The notes under the pieces are model-generated. The model saw only the letters and a program-made list of their open reading frames with translations, did no database searches and was not told the DNA's origin. The position numbers and the translations under genes were made by a program. A DNA stretch of 30,490 nt from DASSWG01 sp041689995 (GTDB taxonomy: Bacteria > Bacteroidota > Bacteroidia > Flavobacteriales > Flavobacteriaceae), in NCBI GenBank assembly GCA_041689995.1, contig JBDNFD010000028.1, forward strand, positions 1-30,490, read 5' to 3'. This document shows, in pieces, positions 23,901 to 30,490 of the stretch; positions within the stretch are counted from its first letter, which is position 1, and every line of letters begins with the position of its first letter.

Positions 23901-23932
23901 CACTGCCAACTGCGACTGAACACTGTCAACTA
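23901..23932. repeat. Degenerate ACTGCCAACTG-type spacer repeat
   Basis: The spacer between guaA and the LysM gene contains CACTGCCAACTGCGACTGAA and then CACTGTCAACT, built from an ACTGnCAACT unit. Such slippage-prone repeats are seen in intergenic DNA of flavobacteria. It has no obvious terminator or coding function. Confidence 0.5.
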
Positions 23933-23935
23933 AAA

Positions 23936-25465
23936 TCACTCCCATTCAATGGTTGCTGGCGGTTTAGAGCTAATATCATAGACTACCCTATTAACGCCTT
24001 TCACCCGGTTTATTATTGCGTTAGAGGTTTTTTGTAAAAAAACATAAGGTAAATCTACCCAATCGGCGGTCATTCCATCGGTGGATTCCACGGCCCGCAA
24101 TGCAACCACTTTTTCATAGGTTCGTTCATCGCCCATAACTCCCACAGCATCGATGGGAAGCAGAATTGCACCTGCCTGCCAAACATGATCGTAAAGATCC
24201 CATTCTTTTAATCCGTTAATGAAAATGGCATCAACTTCCTGCAAAATACGTACTTTTTCTTCGGTAATATCCCCCAAAATACGAATCGCCAAACCGGGAC
24301 CGGGAAATGGATGACGTCCCAATAATTCGGGATCTATCCCGAGTTCGGCACCAACCCTTCTCACTTCATCTTTAAACAACATTCTCAAAGGTTCCACAAT
24401 TTTTAGTTTCATAAAATCCGGCAAACCGCCCACATTGTGATGCGATTTTATGGTTACAGAAGGCCCGTTTACGGAAATAGATTCAATGACGTCGGGATAA
24501 ATGGTTCCTTGCGCCAGAAAATCGACATTTTCAATGCGGTGAGCTTCATCGTCAAAAACTTCAATAAAGGTTTTTCCAATGGCTTTTCGCTTTAATTCTG
24601 GGTCTGAAATTCCCCGTAAAGCTTTCATGAAACGGGAAGAAGTATCCACGCCACGAACATTCAATCCCATGTCTTTATATTGATGCAGCACATTTTCATA
24701 TTCATTTTTACGCAACAATCCATTGTTCACGAAAATACAATACAAATTCTTTCCAATGGCTTTGTGCAGTAAAACTGCTGCCACGGTAGAATCCACACCC
24801 CCACTTAAACCGAGGACCACTTTTCCATCGCCGATTTTTTCTTTCAATTCCGAAACGGTCAAATCGGCAAAAGCGCCCGGGGTCCAATTCTGTTCCAACC
24901 CTGCGATTTTCACCAAGAAATTACTTAAAATTTGTTTCCCTTCCGTGGTATGATAGACTTCTGGATGAAATTGGATTCCAAAAGTTTCCTCCCCTTCAAT
25001 TCGGTATGCGGCATTCGGCACATCGGAAGTGCTTGCTAAACGAACACCATTTTCCGGAAGTTCCTTGATGGTGTCGCTGTGTGACATCCACACTTGGGAA
25101 TGCTCAGTAATATTTTCAAATAAACCTTCGTTGTCGCGAACTACAGTAAGATGTGCTCGGCCATATTCACGGGTATCCGAAGCTTCCACCTTTCCGCCGT
25201 AAAAATGGGCCAAAAATTGCGCGCCATAGCAAATCGCCAAAAGCGGAATTTTCCCCTTAATTTTTGACAAATCTGGGTGTGGCGCATCTTCGGCCCTTAC
25301 GGAAAAAGGACTTCCTGAGAGAATGACGGCTTTGAACCCGGACAAATTTTCAGGGATTTTATGGTATGGGTGTATTTCGCAGTAAACATTCAACTCCCGA
25401 ACGCGCCGTGCGACCAATTGGGTATATTGTGAACCAAAATCTAAAATGAGTACGTTATTTCGCAT
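23936..25465 (-). CDS. guaA: GMP synthase (glutamine-hydrolysing)
   Basis: Converts XMP to GMP with ATP and glutamine. The 509-residue protein is complete: class I amidotransferase domain with C79 (LLAICYGAQF), H167 and E169 (GIQFHPEV), then the ATP-pyrophosphatase loop LGLSGGVDST (218-227), and the C-terminal dimerisation domain ending KPPATIEWE. The ATG at 25465 is used; the TTG two codons earlier is unlikely. It starts the minus-strand run guaA, LysM protein, OsmC, DUF922, and is divergent from the SIMPL gene. Confidence 0.97.
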   Translation of the reverse strand: MRNNVLILDFGSQYTQLVARRVRELNVYCEIHPYHKIPENLSGFKAVILSGSPFSVRAEDAPHPDLSKIKGKIPLLAICYGAQFLAHFYGGKVEASDTREYGRAHLTVVRDNEGLFENITEHSQVWMSHSDTIKELPENGVRLASTSDVPNAAYRIEGEETFGIQFHPEVYHTTEGKQILSNFLVKIAGLEQNWTPGAFADLTVSELKEKIGDGKVVLGLSGGVDSTVAAVLLHKAIGKNLYCIFVNNGLLRKNEYENVLHQYKDMGLNVRGVDTSSRFMKALRGISDPELKRKAIGKTFIEVFDDEAHRIENVDFLAQGTIYPDVIESISVNGPSVTIKSHHNVGGLPDFMKLKIVEPLRMLFKDEVRRVGAELGIDPELLGRHPFPGPGLAIRILGDITEEKVRILQEVDAIFINGLKEWDLYDHVWQAGAILLPIDAVGVMGDERTYEKVVALRAVESTDGMTADWVDLPYVFLQKTSNAIINRVKGVNRVVYDISSKPPATIEWE

Positions 25466-25553
25466 AGGCAAAAATAAGGATTTGAGGTCAAAATTCCCTG
25501 CTTGCGAAGCGAACTTTTCATATCTTTAGCAGAAATTACAAAAAATTCTTTCT

Positions 25554-26279
25554 ATGAAGTATCTAACGGCTATTATTTTTTCCATTGCCATTGTTTTAGC
25601 GGCCTATTTTCTCGGAAATTCTTATGTGAAGCGAGCGCAACCTGCGGGAACCGTACATGTTACCGGTTCTGGAAACGAAAATTTCACTTCAGACCTGATC
25701 GTTTGGGAAGGCACATTTACACGTTTCAACACCAATTTGAAAAAGGCTTATGAAGATTTGAATGCTGACAAAGTTATAGTCAAAAATTATCTGGTGGGAA
25801 AAGGGATCAATGTTGAAAATATTATTTTCAATTCGGTGGAAACGCAGGAACGTCAAGAAAATCAATATGAAAATGGAAATTATACCGGAAGTATTTTCGT
25901 GGGCTACGATTTGGTTCAAAGGGTGAAAATAGAATCGAACCAAGTGGAACTTGTAGAAAATGTTTCACGGGAAATCACTGAATTGCTGAACAAAGGTGTG
26001 CAGTTCAATTCCACTCCCCCGCGGTATTTTTACACAAAACTCACCGATCTGAAAATTGAAATGATTTCACAGGCCACATAAGATGCGCGTTTGCGAGCGG
26101 AAAAAATTGCCGCCCATAGCGGTGGTGAACTGGGAAAACTGAAAAATGCCGAACTAGGCGTTTTCCAGATCATTGGCCAAAATAGTGGCGAAGATTATAC
26201 GTGGGGAGGCGCGTTCAACACCAAAGACAAGAAAAAAACCGCTTCGGTTACCATGCGGTTGGATTATGAAATTGAGTAA
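25554..26279 (+). pseudogene. SIMPL-domain (DUF541) protein interrupted by one in-frame stop
   Basis: The frame from ATG 25554 encodes an N-terminal membrane anchor or signal (YLTAIIFSIAIVLAAYFLG) and most of a SIMPL domain (VHVTGSGNENFTSDLIVW, then VGYDLVQRVKIES). TAA at 26079-26081 (codon 176) interrupts it after MISQAT, and the same frame then continues DARLRAEKIAAHSGGELGKL through the conserved WGGAFNT to a stop at 26277-26279. Relatives have a Lys or similar residue at the stop position, so a single base change explains it. Total length with readthrough is about 241 residues, normal for the family. A -7-like TATCTTTA lies at 25521-25528. SIMPL proteins are envelope proteins of unclear function. 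Confidence 0.85.
26261..26277 (+). repeat. 17-base direct repeat, copy 1 (SIMPL 3' end)
   Basis: GGATTATGAAATTGAGT encodes the last residues of the SIMPL protein (DYEIE plus the start of the stop). An identical copy occurs at 26410-26426. The 10 bases just before it (CCATGCGGTT, 26251-26260) also recur, at 26489-26498. Confidence 0.8.
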
Positions 26280-26306
26280 AAAAAGATGCTTTTTCCGTTG
26301 CGAATT

Positions 26307-26492
26307 TCAATAATGTCCCTTGACAGAATGGATCAATATTTTGTTGTTTTGTATTTCGTAAACCAAACGATGTTCACGGGTAATTCGCTGCGACCAAGTT
26401 CCGGTAAGGGGATTATGAAATTGAGTGAAAGGTGACATTCTTATAAGTAGGACACGTGCAGAAGCGTTTTGAAGACAGGTTATAAATCCCAT
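26307..26492 (-). pseudogene. YoeB/Txe-type toxin remnant
   Basis: The C-terminal end is clearly YoeB-like: PLTGTWSQRITREHRLVYEI and a terminal SVKGHY, where family members have L.G.WSRRI..EHRLVYEV and a final KGHY. In YoeB the conserved E, R, H and Y here form the mRNA-cleaving site. The N-terminal two thirds are not recognisable: instead of the usual helices and the GIGKPEPLKH linker, the frame gives unrelated residues and a short duplicated segment (26410-26426). No YefM-type antitoxin gene lies next to it. It is a broken toxin gene, convergent with SIMPL. Confidence 0.75.
26410..26426 (+). repeat. 17-base direct repeat, copy 2 (inside YoeB remnant)
   Basis: Identical to 26261-26277, 149 bases away and in the same orientation. 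Here it is read on the minus strand as TQFHNP within the YoeB remnant, exactly where the family's linker is missing. Confidence 0.8.
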
Positions 26493-26512
26493 GCGGTTCT
26501 GTTTTAATTTTC

Positions 26513-26623
26513 ATGATCGGAGCGGTTATTTTGTTGGGAATTTATTTACTTTATGGATGGTGGAACTGGGAAAATCGTTATAGTCAATTCCGTAGCAGAT
26601 TTATTGCTTTGAAATTTCACTAA
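26513..26623 (+). CDS. Small putative membrane peptide, 36 residues
   Basis: ATG 26513 opens a short frame reading IGAVILLGIYLLYGWWNWEN, one hydrophobic helix followed by aromatic and basic residues, to TAA 26621-26623. It could be a real small membrane protein or the surviving end of a larger gene; the frame is open upstream only to a stop at 26483. It overlaps the terminator of the hydrolase gene by two bases. I do not recognise it. Confidence 0.3.
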   Translation: MIGAVILLGIYLLYGWWNWENRYSQFRSRFIALKFH

Positions 26624-26648
26624 AAAAGGGAAGCATTCCGCTCCCCTT
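26622..26648 (-). terminator. Hairpin terminator after the secreted hydrolase gene
   Basis: On the minus strand, AAGGGGAGC-GGAAT-GCTTCCCTT (one mismatch in a 9-base stem) is followed by a T run (A run 26622-26627 on plus). It sits 27 bases after the hydrolase stop at 26675. Confidence 0.75.
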
Positions 26649-26674
26649 GATATCCCTAAAAATTTGGTTATTTC

Positions 26675-29600
26675 TTATTCCACTATAATGATTTCCTCTC
26701 CCTGTTTGCCTTTCTGGGTTACCACATTCAAGACATATAAACCTTGTTCCAATGCACTAAAGCCGCGAAGGGTGAATTGCAGCCCATCAAAAGTTTGAGA
26801 AATTCGTATATTCCCTTGCATATCATAGAGTATTGCCTGAACATTTTTGTAATTAAAAGGATCATCATCGCCACCGATGGGAGGACATGGCGGTGGTGCT
26901 AAAATACTGGCAGTTGCAGTATCGTCTTCCACTGGATTAGGGACAATGTCAAGCCATAAATTATTACATGGTTCGTCACTTGAATAATCAAAAACTTCTA
27001 CCATTTGAACTCCAATAGGGCTCTTTTCTTCACAATCGTTCACGGCATAGCAAACAACCGAATACATACCTGAACAATCGCCCCAAGCTACACTCATGAA
27101 GTCACTAATAGTAATTTCATAATTGGATCCATACCCAGAAAATAGAGGCATTATTGCATTGGGATCGTTTTGGCAGTTACTATTATATGATATTTCCCAT
27201 TCATATTTTATGCCGGGAGCCAAATCTGGTGCCCAAAAAAAACTGGTTGTATTCATGTAAACAGAGGTGTCGCTGGTGGTTATGTCGGAACCTGCGGGAA
27301 CTTCAGGAGCTCCAACCCAAAACTCTTTTTGTAGCGGATAGTTCTCAAAGATAGCTCTAATATATCCGGTTCCATTTGAAATTGGGTTTTTTGGTCTTAC
27401 TGTTACCGAAAAATCATCGTATGAGGTTTTTATTAAATTATTGGAAACTTCCCAACTAAGGACCGGGGTACTTTCACAAGGACCAAAACTATAAGTTGAG
27501 GTTTGATTTTCGCAAATAGTCGAGGGCCCACTTAAGTCGCCGCCATCCAAATAAACGGTTGGTACCGGATAAACCGAATCACCATCCAATTCCTCTAATA
27601 ACCAAGTTATGCTTTTTTCTGTAAAGGAAGTGTGTTGTTCATTTTGCTTTGGGCCATAATAATTGTCAAAAGGGATTTCACCTGAGGTACAGGTCAAAAC
27701 ACGATCCAATTCTTGGTTCCAATTGAAATTTGGGTTTTTAAAGCCGAGTGAGCTAACAGTAGGGATAAAAGAATTTACATGCTCATTTTTATATACGTTC
27801 AAATCTGCGGATCCAAAGAAATCGGATATTGCATATATGACATTGTCCATTGTAAACTCAAAATTCCAGAACGACCCACCCGGAAGAAAAGGATCTGTTC
27901 CATCAATAGGACTCGCCACATCATCAAAACTAGGATACCATCCTCCAGGTACGTTATCCATATTTCCTCTAGGATTGATATTCGTTGCATATTTAGAGTG
28001 ATCGTTAAATGCTTTTTTGAATCGTGAAATTTTCCCATAATCATTATAATCAGGAAGATTATAGGCCTCCAAACTACCTATATGAACATCAAAACAAAAA
28101 ACAAAACAAATTGTTTGAAAGGCTCGAATATTTAATCCCATCGCTTTATTCCCAATATAATTATCTTCTTGTTGTGTAAATGGATTATAAAAAGACTTAC
28201 TGCCATCCAAAGAGCCATTGATCAAAGCAATCTTTCTCAGGTTTAAAGGATATCCATGGCTATCTGGTAAACCATTATTATACAAATCATTATAATACTG
28301 AACAAAAAATGGATGACCATGCGAAGCTGGATAGCCTTGAGCACTTGCTCTTCCATCGAAATAATCGGTTTTGAGCTGACTACCGTTCCATCCATTGAAT
28401 TGCTCGATCAATTGTTGCTTGGCAGCAGCTGAACTCAACTGTTTATTTACAAAATCTTGTGCCTCAACATTTCCCGAATTGGCTACTTGGTTTAAAAGGG
28501 ACTGCAAACCTATTGGAATATTTGCTCCCAAATGCGGACTATCCACACTAACCCAAAGTCGACAATTATGCTGCCATTCCGGAAGTTGTGTAACGGCATA
28601 TTTTTTCTCCATGTAGGCCAAGGCATAGCGTGAAATCTGTCCACCCATACTTGGTCCAACAATAACCAATTATTCATTGCTATTGTTCGCTATCAGCTCA
28701 GTATTAATATCTTGGTAAAGCTTCACATGCGCCATGGCATTGCGCTGAATAAAATCGGCGCCGCCGTCGATTTCCACATTTCCACGCATATAAGTGGGAT
28801 GATTGACTATAACCACGTCATAGCCGAGGACTCGCAGCTCCTGAATAATATTATTTTCACCGGAATTGTCAACGTAATACATTATTTCCTCAATGGAATC
28901 ATGATCATTATCTGGCAAATTGGAATCAGAGTCCTATATTTTTCGTCTATCGTCTGGATCGAAGCCATCAATAATAACAATGGGTTTCATCAATTTTTTC
29001 TCTGTGGCCCCATTATGGTAAAATATTCTATATTCTATATGGCCGTCAAATGAATTTTGTTCCCCAAGGCCCTGATAGGGGATATCGGCATCGACAGATC
29101 CATCTTCCATCAAACCACTGGAACCCTGGTACGATGTTAAAGTAACGAGCATTGCCGCACCCGTGGTGCTGGAAGAACCATCCGAAAATGTTGCTTTAAA
29201 AGAAAGCTTTTTTGGACCACTGTTCGCATATACAATTTCTGTTTGTTCTTTAACGATAATGCCATTTTCCATTAAAACATATTCGGAGCTTGTTCCGAAG
29301 TTGGCGGTGAGGCCCACAATGTTTTTTCCTGCCGTGTCCTGCAACATAAAATTGGAATTAAAACGGAAAACAATTGGTTGGCCATTCTTGGTCTTCACAT
29401 ATTTTTTAAGGGGCGATGCAATAAATGCATGTTTCGCCAAAAATGCAGGTTCACCGCTTCCATTTTCTTCAAATAGTCCATCAACAATACGCAACCCACC
29501 AAGCTTGTCGTTTTCCGGATTATAATTCAATGTGTGGAAAGATGCGTTGATTACACCAACATCTACAACATCCAACAAATCTTCGGAAGCATATAATTTC

Positions 29601-29902
29601 CTCAAACTTTTATGGGACATGAGTTTTTGCTCATTCGATGCCTGGTACAGTTCCAATAAAGCTTGTTCAAAATAATCCGTATCCGCAATATTGACGATCG
29701 TGTCGGTTTTGCTTTCCTTGTTTTGGAACAGATCCAGATGCGCCCAAGGAAATACGCGTTCATATAAAATACCCGAAGTAAAGTTTGATTTGTCAATGTT
29801 CACCAACATACTGTCGATGTTCGGTTCAGGTTCGTCATGTGTTTGTGCAAAGGCACTTTGTAAGCTGAGCATTAAAAATGCCATGAGTAAAATTTGTTTC
29901 AT
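26675..29902 (-). pseudogene. T9SS-secreted alpha/beta-hydrolase (esterase/lipase-like) with two in-frame stops
   Basis: One continuous minus frame of 1075 codons. It begins with a signal peptide (LLMAFLMLSLQSAFAQ) and a ~300-residue unassigned N-terminal region, reaches IVIIDGFDPDDRRKI, then is cut by TAG (28934-28936, codon 323). It resumes as DSDSNLPDNDHDSIEEIMYY and is cut again by TAA (28670-28672, codon 411) just before LVIVGPSMGGQISRYAL, the nucleophile elbow (S418 of a GxSxG motif). SPHLGANIPIG follows, as in lipase/PGAP1-like hydrolases, and a T9SS tail (GLYVLNVVTQKGKQGEEIIIVE) ends it. Removing the two stops gives a plausible full-length secreted esterase. As written, only a 322-residue N-terminal product would be made. 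It is 17 bases after the lipoprotein gene and ends before a strong terminator. Confidence 0.85.
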
Positions 29903-29919
29903 TATGCTAAGTATTAGAA

Positions 29920-30490
29920 TTACTGATTTGGATAATTTGTATAATGGACAGTTGATCTATTTATATCAAACCGCCCCTCTGTAATTTTTACAGTATCATC
30001 GGGGTCATTTTTATTTACCACTATACCACTGAAAGTTCCGGATATAATTCCATTGTCAAAGCGGGTGATATTGATAATACCGGAATTTTCATTCGAACAG
30101 TACATTTTATAAATGTTTTCCTCATAATCATATATCCTACAAAATATATTATTGGTTTCAGGGCTACTTGTTCCGTCACTACAATTACTTTCGTTTACGT
30201 TATATTCCCCAACACCAATGGAATCCAATCCTATAATATGCAGATTTATGCTTCCGGTATGTTCACTATCGAAATCATGTACATCAATTTCATAAAAATC
30301 TCCTACCCCATTCCAAAAAATCAATCCAGCATCATGCACATTAAAGCTCCCCGATCCATCCCTTGGTATCAACAACCGTCCATCAATGTAGCAACCAAAT
30401 GTGTTTTCCCCGGTTTGGGTAATTGGTGGCAGTGAAAAGTTTTGGCCGTCATCGGTTTTATCGCAGGAGGTTTGGAGGAGGACAAGGAGT
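29920..30490 (-). CDS. Lipoprotein, N-terminus beyond window
   Basis: The minus frame is open to the window edge. It enters as LLVLLQTSCDKTDDGQNFSL, a lipobox (QTSC) preceded by hydrophobic residues, so only a few N-terminal codons are missing. The mature part reads GENTFGCYIDGRLLIPRDGS, an opening I associate with Bacteroidota lipoproteins of the DUF6252 kind, and is a beta-rich domain of about 170 residues ending NYPNQ. An apparent start at 30375 is inside the domain and should not be used. It directly precedes the hydrolase gene (17 bases), probably in one transcript, so it may be the hydrolase's surface partner. Confidence 0.75.
   Translation of the reverse strand, partial: LLVLLQTSCDKTDDGQNFSLPPITQTGENTFGCYIDGRLLIPRDGSGSFNVHDAGLIFWNGVGDFYEIDVHDFDSEHTGSINLHIIGLDSIGVGEYNVNESNCSDGTSSPETNNIFCRIYDYEENIYKMYCSNENSGIINITRFDNGIISGTFSGIVVNKNDPDDTVKITEGRFDINRSTVHYTNYPNQ

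Noticed and set aside
25469..25476. TATTTTTG on the minus strand as the guaA promoter
   Set aside because: It is only 4 bases from the guaA ATG, so transcription would begin at or inside the start codon.
26079..28936. Stop-codon reassignment
   Set aside because: TAA, TAG and TGA all terminate intact genes here (for example TAG ends the TMTC-like gene and TAA ends the last JmjC gene) at the expected family lengths.
29920..30375. Independent start codon at 30375 for the last gene
   Set aside because: The frame continues upstream through a lipobox at about 30452, so 30375 is internal to the domain.

Overview
The window reads as the chromosome of a marine-type Bacteroidota bacterium, most likely Flavobacteriaceae. 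The reasons are AT-rich DNA with Bacteroidota-type promoter motifs (TAnnTTTG) and no obvious Shine-Dalgarno sites, secreted proteins with type IX secretion (T9SS) C-terminal tails, and a dnaA / low-molecular-weight phosphatase / RsmI-like methyltransferase block with a divergent YbgC-like thioesterase. Gene families were assigned by reading the protein sequences; no database search was run.

Layout. 1-1170 is a scrap yard: the tail of an unknown ORF, a pair of REP-like palindromes, a terminator, a truncated and frameshifted XRE regulator, and an RHS-repeat fragment fused to it head to head. 1173-3861 (minus) is the core block RsmI-like methyltransferase, phosphatase, dnaA. 4061-12064 (plus) is a tightly packed run: thioesterase, KASIII-like synthase, acyl carrier protein, second KASIII-like synthase, SDR reductase, GtrB/DPM-like glycosyltransferase, GNAT acetyltransferase, JmjC/cupin oxygenase, SRPBCC protein, second JmjC/cupin oxygenase. 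Most genes overlap by 1-8 bases. 12123-18729 holds an AspH-type hydroxylase, a T9SS PKD protein and two sulfotransferases (one frameshifted) on the minus strand, and a small lipoprotein plus a TMTC-like GT-C/TPR membrane protein on the plus strand. 18882-20399 (plus) is a HipA-family kinase / DUF3037 pair and an SMR exporter. 20437-20899 is a MNT nucleotidyltransferase followed by a 39-residue relic of its HepT partner. 20990-25465 (minus) is an operon-like run guaA, LysM/binding protein, OsmC, DUF922 protease-like protein. 25554-30490 holds a SIMPL-domain gene with an internal stop, a YoeB relic, a secreted hydrolase gene with two internal stops, and the partial lipoprotein gene in front of it.

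Most interesting system. The 4-12 kb operon looks able to build and modify a carrier-bound acyl group, but I do not recognise its product. Its two JmjC/cupin proteins keep both iron-binding histidines and the 2-oxoglutarate lysine, but the usual HxD aspartate is Ser in one and Ala in the other. Loss of that carboxylate is the signature of Fe/2OG halogenases such as SyrB2, some of which act on carrier-bound substrates. AspH-type enzymes, one of which lies next door, also lack it and hydroxylate, so halogenation is a hypothesis. The GtrB-like glycosyltransferase and the TMTC-like GT-C protein could form a lipid-linked sugar donor/acceptor pair, and the sulfotransferases could add a further decoration.

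A second theme is gene decay: at least six genes or gene relics are broken (XRE, RHS, sulfotransferase 2, HepT, YoeB, SIMPL, hydrolase). Three premature stops sit where Lys or another AAR/GAA-type codon would fit. Either the region is really eroding or the assembly has base errors.
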